A DNA stretch of 64,000 nucleotides from Holophagaceae bacterium (GTDB lineage Bacteria > Acidobacteriota > Holophagae > Holophagales > Holophagaceae). Location of the stretch: assembly GCA_016720465.1 (NCBI GenBank), contig JADKKO010000004.1, positions 806,001-870,000 of the forward strand, read 5' to 3'. The notes under the pieces are model-generated. The model was not told where the DNA came from. It ran no database searches and was given only the letters and a program-made list of their open reading frames with translations. Below, one piece after another: positions 16,837 to 27,625 of the stretch; position 1 is the first letter of the stretch, and each line of letters starts with the position of its first letter. The translations under genes were made by a program, and so were the position numbers.

Positions 16837-18150
16837 TTAACGGACCGCCTGTCGTTTCAACTCCTTCGCCAGCGTCCTGGCCTGCGACGCATCCAACGCC
16901 GACAGCCTGCCGAGGGCCTGCTGCACCCCGGGTTCATCGTGGGCCTTGTCGCAGGCGCGGGCCAGATCGGCCCACCACTCGGTCCGGAATGGACTGAGCC
17001 CGAGGGCTGTGCGGTAGTGGCGGACTGCTTCTGCGGGCCGGCCGAGGCTCAGCCACGCCTCTCCCAGATGCTCCCAGCCTTCGGCATTGTCAGGCAGCTG
17101 CTCCAGACCTTGGGCCAGGGTTTCGGCGGCTTCCGCAGAGCGCCGCATATCCAACAGAAGCGCGCCGAGATTGAGCAAAGCCAAGCCGTAGCGCGGGCTG
17201 AGGGCCAGGGCCTGGCGGAAGGCAGCTTCGGCTTCCGGGAAACGGTTGACCAGGCCCAGGCTTGCGCCCAGGTTGTTCCAGGCCTTCGGCGATTCGCTTC
17301 TCAACTCCAGGGCCCGGCCGTAGGCCGCGATGCGCTCCTGGATGCGCTGTGGTTCCCGGCCCGGTTCCAGTGAATTCGCATAGGCAAACCAGGCATCGGG
17401 ATCGCCCGGCGAATTCTGCACCCAGATCCGCGTGAAGGCATCCCAGGCGGGCTGGTTGGCCGGATTGGAGGCCAGCGTGTCGAGGAAGCCGGGCATCTGC
17501 AGGTCGGGCGCGATGGCTGTGGTAGCCGCCCGGGCCATTGGGTCATCCATCAGATCCCGGATCCAGCGCACGGGCACCGAGAAATGGATGGCACGGCTTT
17601 GGGCGAAGATGAAGGTGGTCAGACCCAGCAGGCGCCCCTGGGCGTCGAAGAGTCCTCCGCCGCTGGATCCTGGGGCGGTGGGGGCATCGCTTTGCACCAC
17701 CTCGGCGCCAAGGTAGGCCCAGAGGCCGGTGATCCGCCCGGCCGAAACCTTGGGACCCTGTCCGGAGGGGAACCCGATGGCAGTGACGGGCTGGCCCAGG
17801 CTGGGCGCAGCCGGAGCCGGCGGCGCCACGGGCACCGAAAGGCCGGGCACCGCCAGCAGGCTCAAATCCCGACGCAGATCTTCCTTGCGGGATTGCACCT
17901 GCCAGGTCTGCGGGCCGGAGAGGATGCTCACGCTCAGCGCTCCCGCGGTGACATGGGCGTTGGTGGCCACGAGGCCCGGACCCACCATCACCCCGCTGCC
18001 CTGGCGCAGGGAACCATGGCCCTGATCGGCCACCACTTTCACGACGCTCAGGGCCGGAGCAGGCACCTCCTGGCCGAACAAGGCCGCTGTCCAGAACACA
18101 AAGGCGAGGAGCGAAGTTGGATGGAAGATCCGTTGTTTGAAACTGTCCAT
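16837..18150 (-). CDS. secreted trypsin-like serine protease with TPR repeats
   Basis: About 437 residues with an N-terminal signal segment (cleavage near LFGQ). The protease domain (about 30-210) shows the catalytic His in VATNAHVT, Asp in RRDLSLLAV and Ser in APGSSGGGLFD, the HtrA/trypsin_2 pattern. No PDZ domain follows; instead at least four tetratricopeptide units appear (PKAWNNLGASLGL, YGLALLNLGALLLDM, AEGWEHLGEAWLSLG). I chose ATG 18150 with GGGGA before it; ATG 18171 is possible. It is probably a periplasmic protease guided by TPR contacts. The substrate is unknown. Confidence 0.85.
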   Translation of the reverse strand: MDSFKQRIFHPTSLLAFVFWTAALFGQEVPAPALSVVKVVADQGHGSLRQGSGVMVGPGLVATNAHVTAGALSVSILSGPQTWQVQSRKEDLRRDLSLLAVPGLSVPVAPPAPAAPSLGQPVTAIGFPSGQGPKVSAGRITGLWAYLGAEVVQSDAPTAPGSSGGGLFDAQGRLLGLTTFIFAQSRAIHFSVPVRWIRDLMDDPMARAATTAIAPDLQMPGFLDTLASNPANQPAWDAFTRIWVQNSPGDPDAWFAYANSLEPGREPQRIQERIAAYGRALELRSESPKAWNNLGASLGLVNRFPEAEAAFRQALALSPRYGLALLNLGALLLDMRRSAEAAETLAQGLEQLPDNAEGWEHLGEAWLSLGRPAEAVRHYRTALGLSPFRTEWWADLARACDKAHDEPGVQQALGRLSALDASQARTLAKELKRQAVR

Positions 18151-18241
18151 CTCGTCCCCCGGGCGGCTCATCGGAAAAGGCCGGAATCCCCTCCTATGAT
18201 CTTGAACAAAATGATCCACCACGTCGCCGGCGGCCGACATA

Positions 18242-18294
18242 AGGGCCCGTAACACCTTGGCCAGGAAAGCGCTGGCCAAGGCGTAACGGGCCCT
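18242..18294. repeat. long hairpin at a gene end
   Basis: Arms of 23 nt (core CCTTGGCCAG plus GGGCCCGT) pair with two mismatches around a 7-nt loop. It begins at the stop codon of the gene ending at 18293. A short CTTAT follows on the minus strand, so it may terminate transcription or stabilise the 3' end. Confidence 0.6.
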
Positions 18295-19534
18295 AATCGT
18301 CGCCCTGGACGCCGAGGGAGGCTCCTCGGAGATTCGCGGGCAGTGCGTTCTGGGTCTGGAGAGCATTGGCCGCGGCGGGGGTGGTGGGTTTCGGGGCGGG
18401 CTTGGCGGCCTTATCCTGGCCCATGGCCTTCATCTGCTCGGCGGTGGCGAAGACTTCCAGCCGTCCCAGCTGCTCCGCGGTGGGGAATCCCTCGAAACGG
18501 CTGCGGCGCGGACCCCAGATCGGAATCACCGTGCCGCGCAGCTCGTGGATGCGGGGCAGGGTCGGGCGGAAGTAGATGCCCAGGGGCTCTCCATCAGCCC
18601 GCACGAAGGCGATGAGATCCACCTCGGGCAAAGCGATGGCGCTGCCTTCGGTCCAGGTGGCGTAGGTCATCGTGCGGCCCTGGCTGTTCCGCAGGGTGCC
18701 TAGCTGCATGGGCCTGGCCATGCCCTCCACGGCCGGGTCGAGATCGCCATCCTGGGCCCGCAGCGCCTGCAGCAGATCCAATTGGCGGAGCTCCCGTTGC
18801 GGCTGGGCGATGGGGTGGGGATCCTGCATGTTGGCCACCACCAGCTTCTTTTCCACCTGGGTCAGCAGGGTCGCCAGCAGCACCCGATCGGCGGTGCCGA
18901 TGATCTTCGTGGTGGCTTCCAGGAGCTTGGGCAGAAGCACTTGCGGCGCCACCAGGAGGGTGTCCGGGGTCGGGACGGCCAGAAAATGGTTCTGGCCCGG
19001 AAATAGGTGGTCCCAGAATTCCGGCAGCAGCAGCAGCGCGGACGGCCCCGCGAAAGGATGGCGGAAAGCGCTCTGGTAGATGCCGCTGGGCAGGCGGTCG
19101 AAGCTCGCGCCCTTGGCCTTCTCGCGGAGGTTGTACAGGGCCTGGTCGAGGATTTCGTCCATGCTGGTTTCGAAGAGCACGGCCCAGGCCTTGGTGAGCC
19201 GGTGGTCGCCGATGCGGACCCGCAGGGTGAGGCCCTCGCAGAAGGGCCGGTGGAAGAAGGCTTCGCGATCGCCCAGCCAGTGCGGCACCAGTTCCGGCAG
19301 CACCTCGTACTGGGCGAACTTCCATGGTTCAGGCAGCGCGACGCCCGCCCGGTGAAGCTCGGCCACCGCATCCAGGCAGGCCACACGCTCCTGCGAGCTG
19401 AAGTGAGCGAAATCCTTGATGAGCTCCGCCAGCCCGGGCAGATCTGAAGGCAGCGAACGCTCCGCCAGCAGGTCCCCCAGCTCGGGGCGGGGAGCCTCCT
19501 CGGCGTTTTTAAAGAACCTGGAAAACAAGGCCAT
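18293..19534 (-). CDS. conserved protein of unknown function
   Basis: A 413-residue soluble protein without signal peptide or membrane segments. Central stretches such as LFPGQNHFLAVPTPDTLLVA and a second half GYAT-like block around TMTYATWTEGSAIALPEVD are reminiscent of DUF1444-type proteins, but the match is weak recall only. The C-terminus is a Pro/Ala/Lys linker. The final codons sit in a long hairpin. It is divergent from moaA, sharing a 70-bp promoter region, and lies upstream of the protease-TPR gene on the same strand. Function unknown. Confidence 0.65.
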   Translation of the reverse strand: MALFSRFFKNAEEAPRPELGDLLAERSLPSDLPGLAELIKDFAHFSSQERVACLDAVAELHRAGVALPEPWKFAQYEVLPELVPHWLGDREAFFHRPFCEGLTLRVRIGDHRLTKAWAVLFETSMDEILDQALYNLREKAKGASFDRLPSGIYQSAFRHPFAGPSALLLLPEFWDHLFPGQNHFLAVPTPDTLLVAPQVLLPKLLEATTKIIGTADRVLLATLLTQVEKKLVVANMQDPHPIAQPQRELRQLDLLQALRAQDGDLDPAVEGMARPMQLGTLRNSQGRTMTYATWTEGSAIALPEVDLIAFVRADGEPLGIYFRPTLPRIHELRGTVIPIWGPRRSRFEGFPTAEQLGRLEVFATAEQMKAMGQDKAAKPAPKPTTPAAANALQTQNALPANLRGASLGVQGDD

Positions 19535-19604
19535 GGCAGCAACTCATCCGAATCCTCCATGTTTGCGCGAATGGCGGCGCTTGTCAGCGCCTATTCTGGT
19601 ATCC

Positions 19605-20612
19605 ATGGTTTTGACGGACACCCTATCCCGCCCGTTGCGGGCCCTGCGCATCTCGGTGACCGACCGGTGCAATTTCCGCTGCCCCTACTGCATGCCACGG
19701 GAGGTCTTCGGGGCGGACTATCCCTTCCTGGACCGGAAGGAGATCCTCCGGTTCGAGGAGATCGAGCGGCTGGCGGCGATCTTCGTGGCCCAGGGTGTGC
19801 GCAAGGTGCGGCTCACGGGCGGCGAGCCGCTGCTGAGGAAAGGGCTCCCTGACCTGGTGGCGCGCCTCGCGCGGATTTCCGGCGTCGAAGACCTGGCCCT
19901 CACCAGCAACGGCGTGCTTCTGCCCGAACTGGCGATGGCTTTGAAAGCCGCGGGCCTGCACCGGCTGACCGTGAGCCTCGACACCCTGGATCCCGCCCGC
20001 TTCAGGATGCTCTCGGATTCCGAGATTCCGCTTTCCCGCGTCCTCGCAGGGCTCGAGGCCGCCCAGGCCGCGGGATTCGGGCCCATCAAACTCAATTGCG
20101 TGCTGCAGCGGGGCCTCAACGACGGGGAGATCCTGGAGCTGGCGGCCTTCGCCCGCAAGGCCGGGCACATCCTGCGATTCATCGAGTTCATGGATGTGGG
20201 CACGCAGAACGGATGGAAACTGGATGCGGTGGTCACCGCCGACGAGGTGCTGGCCAAGCTCTCGGAACTCGGAGAAATCGAGCCGATCCCAGAGTCCCTG
20301 GCCGGGCGCGTGGTGGAGCGCTGGCGCTACAAAGATGGATCAGGCGAATTCGGCGTCATCGCCTCGGTCACGAAGGCGTTCTGCGGCGGCTGCGACCGGG
20401 CGCGCCTCAGCGCCGAGGGATCGGTCTATACCTGCCTTTTCGCGGGCCAGGGCCTGGACTTGAAGACAGCCCTCCGTAACGGATCCAGCGATGCGGAGCT
20501 CGGAGCCCTCATCGCGAACGCCTGGAGACGGAGGGAGGACCGGTATTCCGAGCAGCGCGGCGCCGGGACCGCCAAAGCCCGCAAAGTCGAAATGTTCCAT
20601 ATCGGCGGATAG
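19605..20612 (+). CDS. moaA: GTP 3',8-cyclase (molybdenum cofactor biosynthesis)
   Basis: A 335-residue radical SAM enzyme that converts GTP to the cyclic intermediate of molybdopterin synthesis. The N-terminal cluster motif is CNFRCPYC within SVTDRCNFRCPYCMP; LTGGEPLL follows. The C-terminal cluster cysteines are in FCGGCDRARLSAEG and YTCLF. The conserved C-terminal GG tail is present (HIGG end). I chose ATG 19605 because the frame upstream runs into the divergent gene. No other mo- gene is adjacent; the E1-like protein at 32839 could act in the same pathway. Confidence 0.95.
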   Translation: MVLTDTLSRPLRALRISVTDRCNFRCPYCMPREVFGADYPFLDRKEILRFEEIERLAAIFVAQGVRKVRLTGGEPLLRKGLPDLVARLARISGVEDLALTSNGVLLPELAMALKAAGLHRLTVSLDTLDPARFRMLSDSEIPLSRVLAGLEAAQAAGFGPIKLNCVLQRGLNDGEILELAAFARKAGHILRFIEFMDVGTQNGWKLDAVVTADEVLAKLSELGEIEPIPESLAGRVVERWRYKDGSGEFGVIASVTKAFCGGCDRARLSAEGSVYTCLFAGQGLDLKTALRNGSSDAELGALIANAWRRREDRYSEQRGAGTAKARKVEMFHIGG

Positions 20613-20631
20613 TCCCCGCGCGGAACCGGGA

Positions 20632-21129
20632 TCACATGTTCAATTCCGCCCATGCTCTTCCGGGGAAATCGGGCGTGTCCAGATGGAACAGCCGGAGAAG
20701 CTGAATCATCTGCGCGCGGTGGTGGGTTTCTTCCAGGAGCATCAGGCGAAGGTAGTTTTCGGGCGTCGAGACATTTCCGAACTCGGTCTGGAAGGGCTTT
20801 CCAAGATCCGCGGTGTGGAGGTCCGCGAGCATGATCTGGCAGCGGCGGGTGTGGAGATCCCACGCCTGCATCAACTCGGCGGTGCCACCCTCCCCTTTCC
20901 AGGGTTCAGAGTCGAAGACCTGCTTCAGCGCCGCGGGATCGCGGTTCGTCAGGGTGCAAATGATGCTCTCCCGGATGAGCGCGATATGCGCGAGCTGCTC
21001 GCGCAGGGTCTTGAGGTGGGGCACGGGGTGCAGATCCCAGAGGTGGAATTCCGAGTCGGGCACGGCGCGGATCACGGCGGCGGTGTGGGCCGTGGCGACT
21101 CCGAAGGGCCGCAGCTCCATCCGGCTCAT
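20632..21129 (-). CDS. DinB-like four-helix protein
   Basis: A 165-residue member of the DinB/YfiT-like metal-dependent helical bundle family. Candidate metal histidines lie in LREQLAHIALIRES and in the C-terminal EETHHRAQMIQLLRLF, spaced as the family expects. These proteins act as thiol transferases or have unknown roles in stress. The start ATG overlaps the stop of the upstream gene by 4 nt (ATGA), so the two are probably cotranscribed. It is convergent with moaA (19-bp gap). Confidence 0.75.
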   Translation of the reverse strand: MSRMELRPFGVATAHTAAVIRAVPDSEFHLWDLHPVPHLKTLREQLAHIALIRESIICTLTNRDPAALKQVFDSEPWKGEGGTAELMQAWDLHTRRCQIMLADLHTADLGKPFQTEFGNVSTPENYLRLMLLEETHHRAQMIQLLRLFHLDTPDFPGRAWAELNM

Positions 21130-21581
21130 CCCAGGATTTCTTTCACGGATTTCAGGCAGGCTGCCCAGACCTCGTCGGAGGTCTCCTCCAGGAAGAACTC
21201 CACGGCGAGCCCTGCGGAATGGGCCTCCCCGTGGGCGGACCAGGCTTCGAAGAGCGCGTCCAGCTTGGTGGTGTCCATCTTCCCGCGGCGGAACTTGTGC
21301 GATTTCCGGACCCGGTCAGGGTCGGGCCCCCGCATGCTCACCCCATGCTTGGGCGACGCATGGAAATAGCAGACCTGGCACCAGTGGTCGGCGATGAACT
21401 GGTTGAAGTGCAGGAAGGCCCCGTGGGTGGATTGGGCCAGGTCCATCACGCGTTCCTTGCCTTTCCATGCGTCGGTCCACCGGCCGAGGAGCAACTCCAG
21501 CCGCCGCCGGTCTGCCGGATGGCGCAACGAGGCGCGGCCTGCGTCCAGGAAGTCTTGAAGGGCGGTCGCATTTGGATCCAA
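21126..21581 (-). CDS. small protein of unknown function
   Basis: About 151 residues if translation starts at TTG 21581, which has GGAG about 6 nt upstream. The open frame extends upstream but then lies antisense to the kinase gene start, and I see no better start. The sequence is helical with a central HWCQVCYFHASPKHG segment and a DTTKLDALFEAWSAHGEAHS helix; no family is recognised. It overlaps the DinB-like gene by 4 nt, which argues that it is real. Possibly a partner of that protein. Confidence 0.55.
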   Translation of the reverse strand: MDPNATALQDFLDAGRASLRHPADRRRLELLLGRWTDAWKGKERVMDLAQSTHGAFLHFNQFIADHWCQVCYFHASPKHGVSMRGPDPDRVRKSHKFRRGKMDTTKLDALFEAWSAHGEAHSAGLAVEFFLEETSDEVWAACLKSVKEILG

Positions 21582-21696
21582 GGGCTGCTCCGGACCCCTA
21601 AGAATGGCTCCGATCGGAGGAGCCGTCCACCGCCAACCCGTTTGTCCGTGGCGCTGGCCGCCCGCTCTATACTTCTTCAAACAACCATGTGAGTCC

Positions 21697-24255
21697 ATGC
21701 GCCTGCCTTGGTATTCAAAATCGCCGCCAGCCATGCGGGAGCATCCCGTCCTCGCGTCGCTCGCCATCCTCGCGTGCGGCCTCGGCCTCACGATCATCAT
21801 CGCCGTGCTGGGCCATCACTACGCCAAGGACCGCATCCAGGCCCGGGTGGACCGGCAGGTGCAGCGCACCTACCTGTCCATGCAGGACCACCTCTTCACC
21901 TACGAGGGCCTGCTGCGCGGGGGACGCGGGCTCTTCGAAGTGCGCGAGAAGATTGCGGAGGACGAGTGGCGCCGCTTCGTGGAGGAACTGGATCTGCCCC
22001 ACCGCTACCCTTCGGTGAAAGGCCTTGCCTATATCGAGCGGGTCCCAGGCGGAGCGGGCGAAAAATTCCTCATCCGGTACTCCGAACCGGCGCTCCTGAA
22101 TCCCCACGCAGTCGGCTACGACATCGGGATCCACCCGGAACAGCGCGGCGCCGCGGTCCGGGCTATGGAATCCGGCATGAGCGCGATCACCGCGCCCATT
22201 TATTTCAACGAGACGGAACCCGACCGGCCGGCCTTCGGGCTGCTGCTGCCGGTGTACAAGCCCGGCACCATGGCCTTCACCACCGAAGCCAGGAAGGCCG
22301 CGCATGTGGGCTGGATCTCCGCGGCGATCTACCTGGACACCATGATGGACGAGGTCATGCGGGAGATGGATCCGGATTTCGCGACCCAGATCATCGGCGG
22401 CAACCACCCGGTGCGCGGCAGCTTGGCCTACCAGCACAACATGGGCTCCTTGAATGGCCATCGCGGCGCCACGCCGGCGCGGCAATTGGTCTTCAAATGG
22501 GGGGACCGGGCCTGGGCGGGGCGGGTGATCCCCTTGCCCAGCTTCGACCAGACCGCCGACTACCGCTGGCCGCTCTGGGCGCTGGTCGCCGGATGCACCA
22601 TCAGTTCGCTGCTGGCGGGGCTGGCCTGGTCGCTCATCTCCACCCGGGCGCGGGCCGAGGCCATCGCGAAAAGCATGACCCTCACCTTGGAGGACGCCCT
22701 GCGCCGGCACGAGAGCCACGTGGAAAACACGCCGCTGGCGGTGATCGAATGGGACCAGGAACGGAAAATCCGCGCCTGGAATCCGGCGGCCGCCCGGATT
22801 TTCGGATACACCGAGACGGAGGCCCTGGCCCGGGGGATGGTGGATTTGTTGGCTCCGCCCGGAGGCAGTGCAGGCCTGGAATCAGCCCTGGAGCAGGCCG
22901 CTGGATCCAAGGCCGGCACGCACCGCACCCTGGAATGCCGGGCGAAAAACGGCCAGACGATCATTTGCGGCTGGCATTGCGCGCCCCTTCTGGGGGCGGA
23001 GGACGAATTCCTGGGCGCCACCACGCTCATCGAGGACCTCACCCAGGCCAGGCAGCGCGAGGCGGCGCTGCGCCAGGGCCAGAAACTCGAGAGCCTGGGC
23101 CTGCTGGCGGGCGGCATCGCCCACGACTTCAACAACATCCTGACCGCCCTGCTGGGGAACCTGGATGCGGCGGTCGAAGCCACGGATGAGCGGTCGCCCG
23201 CCATGGAGCACCTGCTCAAGGCCATCACCAGCGCGGAGCGGGCCGGGGATCTGTCCACGCAGATCCTCGTCTACAGCGGAAAAGGAGCCTTCACGACCCG
23301 GGAAGTGCTCCTGAACCAGATCGTGGAGGAAATGACGGAGCTGCTGGAAGTCTCACGCCCGCCGCGCGTCAACCTTCGGTTGCAGCTCGCGCCGGACTTG
23401 CCCTTCATCCAGGCCGACCCGGTGCAGATGCAGCAAGTGGTGCTGAACCTGGTCCTCAATGCGACCGAAGCCATCGAAGCCAATCAGCAGGGAGGCGATG
23501 CCGAGGCCAGCATCACCCTCACGACCTCCCACCGCGTGTATTCGGATGTGGAATTGGAAACGGCTTTTTCGGGCCAGGACCTGCTGCCCGGGCCCTATGT
23601 GTCGCTCCGCGTGAAGGACAGCGGGTGCGGCATGGATGAGGCGACCCTCCCCCGCATCTTCGATCCCTTCTTCACCACCAAGGCCACGGGCCGCGGCCTC
23701 GGCCTCTCCACCCTGCAGGGCATCGTGAAGGCCCACCACGGAGGCATGTGGGTGAACAGCAAACCCGGCGCGGGAACCACCTTCAACCTGCTCTTCCCGG
23801 CGGCCGAAGCCATGCCATCCATGCCCAGGAAGCAAGGGGAGGGCCATCACGAAAGCCAAGGCGCCGTACTGCTGGTGGAGGATGAGGAAGCCATCCGCAC
23901 CATCACCGCCCTGGCCCTCTCGAAGGCCGGGTTCGAAGTGCTCACCGCTGCGGATGGCCTGGAAGCCCTGAGACTGTTCGAGGCCAATGCGGAGATCATC
24001 CGTTCCGCCCTGGTGGACAAGGTCATGCCGGGCATGGGCGGCGCTGAATTGATGCAAGCCATGCGGGCGCGGAAGCCGGGGCTGCGCGTCGTGCTGTGCA
24101 GCGGCTACAGCGAATCCGGTTTCGATGAGTCGGATCCGGGGATTCCCTCCTCCGCGGCGGATGCTTTCCTGCAGAAGCCCTACCGCACCGCGGACGCGGT
24201 GGAGCTGATCCGGAAATTGATGGGGCCGGCGGTCAAGGGCGAGGTGTCGCAGTGA
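21697..24255 (+). CDS. CHASE-PAS hybrid sensor histidine kinase
   Basis: About 852 residues. A first membrane helix (about 20-40) and a second (about 295-320) bracket an extracytoplasmic CHASE domain with YPSVKGLAYIERVP. Then come a PAS domain (ENTPLAVIEWDQ, WNPAAARIFGYTE), a HisKA-type box GIAHDFNNILTALLGNL, the ATPase with NLVLNATEAI and DSGCGM, and a C-terminal receiver domain with LVEDEE and ALVDKVMPGM. The layout fits cytokinin-type or peptide sensors. I chose ATG 21697 over 21604, which lies far from the membrane helix. A TATACT at 21668 may be the -10 box. No response regulator is adjacent. Confidence 0.9.
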   Translation: MRLPWYSKSPPAMREHPVLASLAILACGLGLTIIIAVLGHHYAKDRIQARVDRQVQRTYLSMQDHLFTYEGLLRGGRGLFEVREKIAEDEWRRFVEELDLPHRYPSVKGLAYIERVPGGAGEKFLIRYSEPALLNPHAVGYDIGIHPEQRGAAVRAMESGMSAITAPIYFNETEPDRPAFGLLLPVYKPGTMAFTTEARKAAHVGWISAAIYLDTMMDEVMREMDPDFATQIIGGNHPVRGSLAYQHNMGSLNGHRGATPARQLVFKWGDRAWAGRVIPLPSFDQTADYRWPLWALVAGCTISSLLAGLAWSLISTRARAEAIAKSMTLTLEDALRRHESHVENTPLAVIEWDQERKIRAWNPAAARIFGYTETEALARGMVDLLAPPGGSAGLESALEQAAGSKAGTHRTLECRAKNGQTIICGWHCAPLLGAEDEFLGATTLIEDLTQARQREAALRQGQKLESLGLLAGGIAHDFNNILTALLGNLDAAVEATDERSPAMEHLLKAITSAERAGDLSTQILVYSGKGAFTTREVLLNQIVEEMTELLEVSRPPRVNLRLQLAPDLPFIQADPVQMQQVVLNLVLNATEAIEANQQGGDAEASITLTTSHRVYSDVELETAFSGQDLLPGPYVSLRVKDSGCGMDEATLPRIFDPFFTTKATGRGLGLSTLQGIVKAHHGGMWVNSKPGAGTTFNLLFPAAEAMPSMPRKQGEGHHESQGAVLLVEDEEAIRTITALALSKAGFEVLTAADGLEALRLFEANAEIIRSALVDKVMPGMGGAELMQAMRARKPGLRVVLCSGYSESGFDESDPGIPSSAADAFLQKPYRTADAVELIRKLMGPAVKGEVSQ

Positions 24256-24268
24256 CCCCGCTGGCCGG

Positions 24269-26095
<1,827 letters not shown>

Positions 26096-26247
26096 GGGGA
26101 CTCCTAGGACCAGGCAAGGCCAGATGGATGGCCAAAGGCCAGTGGAGCAGTTTATCCCAAGCGGCCTTGGGCCACCCGGTTGTGGAACCGGCACTGGCAC
26201 AGCCGCACTTATGGCGGTAGCGTTAGATTTGGGCTTCCGGAGTACCC

Positions 26248-26565
26248 ATGGGAATGCTTAGGACAGTGGCGGTCATGGTTCTGGCGGGTGGAATGGCCTC
26301 CGCCTTGCAGGTTCCGGAAGATCCGGTGCTGAAAGCCAGGAGCCAGCGGGCCCAGGCTCTGGGCATCTCCGAAGGGGACCTTCCCCCGGTGCCCCGGACC
26401 ATCTCCGAGCCGCCCCCGCTGCCGCCCCCCGAAACAAACTACAAGGACACGCGCAAGGGCAAGGCCGCGCGCAGGGGCCGGTCGGTGCGGACCGCCAAGA
26501 GCCGCCGCGCCGCGAAGAGCAAGGTCCGCGCGGCCGCGCAGCCTCGGAAGAAGAAGCAGCGTTGA
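26248..26565 (+). CDS. small secreted basic protein
   Basis: A 105-residue protein with an N-terminal signal segment (about 1-19), a proline-rich middle (PPPLPPPETNYKD) and a very basic tail rich in Arg, Lys and Ala ending in PRKKKQR. GGAG lies 7 nt before the ATG. It recalls the Lys/Ala-rich exported protein at 8584 in style but shares no clear sequence. It is 34 nt upstream of pfkA on the same strand and may be cotranscribed. No family recognised. Confidence 0.6.
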   Translation: MGMLRTVAVMVLAGGMASALQVPEDPVLKARSQRAQALGISEGDLPPVPRTISEPPPLPPPETNYKDTRKGKAARRGRSVRTAKSRRAAKSKVRAAAQPRKKKQR

Positions 26566-26599
26566 TGCGCGACCTGTGCCGGGCGCGCCAAGCGGGCCG

Positions 26600-27598
26600 A
26601 TGATGCGGATCGGCCTCCTCACATCGGGCGGGGACGCACCAGGCATGAACGCCGCCATCCGCGCGGTGGTGCGGCAGGCGGATGCGCTGGGATCCGAGGT
26701 CATCGGCATCCGCAACGGCTTCCAGGGCCTGGTGAACCAGGACTGGAAGCCTCTGCTTTCCAGGGCCTGCGCCAATATCCTGCAGCGGGGCGGCACCATC
26801 CTGCACACGGCCCGCTGCGAGGCTTTCCACGATCCGGCGGTGCGGGCGAAAGCCGCGGCGGATCTGCGCCGCGCCGGCATCGAGGCCCTGGTCATCATCG
26901 GCGGGGACGGTTCGTTCACCGGCGCGGAACTGCTGAACCGTTTCGAGGGAATCCGGTGCGCGGGCATCCCCGGCACCATTGACAACGATCTGCCGGGAAC
27001 CGAGCGGACCCTCGGGTTCGACACGGCGCTCAACACCGCGGTGGAGGCCATCGACCGCATCCGCGATACCGCGTCCAGCCACGAACGGCTCTTCCTCGTC
27101 GAGGTGATGGGGCGGCGCAGCGGCATGCTGGCGGTGCACACGGCCATCGCCTGCGGCGCCGAAGCAGTGCTGTACCCCGAAAGCGAAGAGGACAACTACG
27201 AGACCCTGGTGCGGCAGCTCAAGGCCAACTGGGACCGGGGGAAGCTCAGCTCCATCGTCGTGGTGGCCGAGGGCGACCAATCCGCCGGAGCGGCCCACCC
27301 CATCGGCGGCGGAGCGGCCTTCAGCATCGGCGAGCGGCTGAAAAGGGAGCACAACCTGGATCTGCGCGTGGTGGTGCTGGGCCACATCCAGCGCGGCGGC
27401 AGCCCTTCGGCCTTGGACCGCATCTGGGGCAGCCGCTGGGGTTGCGAAGCTGTGAACCGCCTCGTGGCGGGCGAAGACGCTTTCTACCTGGGCACCCATG
27501 CGGGACAGATGGTGGCGAGGCCGCTTTCCCACGTCCTGGAATCCCGCCCGGAACCGCCCAGGGAACTGAGTTCCATGGTGCGCGTGCTCTCACGCTGA
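26600..27598 (+). CDS. pfkA: ATP-dependent 6-phosphofructokinase
   Basis: A 332-residue glycolytic enzyme that phosphorylates fructose 6-phosphate. LTSGGDAPGMNAAIR is the nucleotide loop, GGDGSFTG marks the ATP-using group (PPi enzymes have GGDD), PGTIDND holds the catalytic Asp, VMGRRSGMLA binds substrate, and LGHIQRGGSPSA is the effector/substrate region. The length is typical. The start is ATG 26600 or the adjacent ATG 26603; a GTG at 26576 is less likely. It is followed by the GDP-mannose pyrophosphorylase after 27 nt, so fructose 6-phosphate use for glycolysis and for sugar nucleotides sits in one cluster. Confidence 0.95.
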   Translation: MMRIGLLTSGGDAPGMNAAIRAVVRQADALGSEVIGIRNGFQGLVNQDWKPLLSRACANILQRGGTILHTARCEAFHDPAVRAKAAADLRRAGIEALVIIGGDGSFTGAELLNRFEGIRCAGIPGTIDNDLPGTERTLGFDTALNTAVEAIDRIRDTASSHERLFLVEVMGRRSGMLAVHTAIACGAEAVLYPESEEDNYETLVRQLKANWDRGKLSSIVVVAEGDQSAGAAHPIGGGAAFSIGERLKREHNLDLRVVVLGHIQRGGSPSALDRIWGSRWGCEAVNRLVAGEDAFYLGTHAGQMVARPLSHVLESRPEPPRELSSMVRVLSR

Positions 27599-27625
27599 AA
27601 ACTGCCGACGGGATAAAGGTCCATC

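Noticed and set aside
26096..26247. TPP riboswitch before thiC
   Set aside because: I could not find the CTGAGA and related consensus boxes in the leader.
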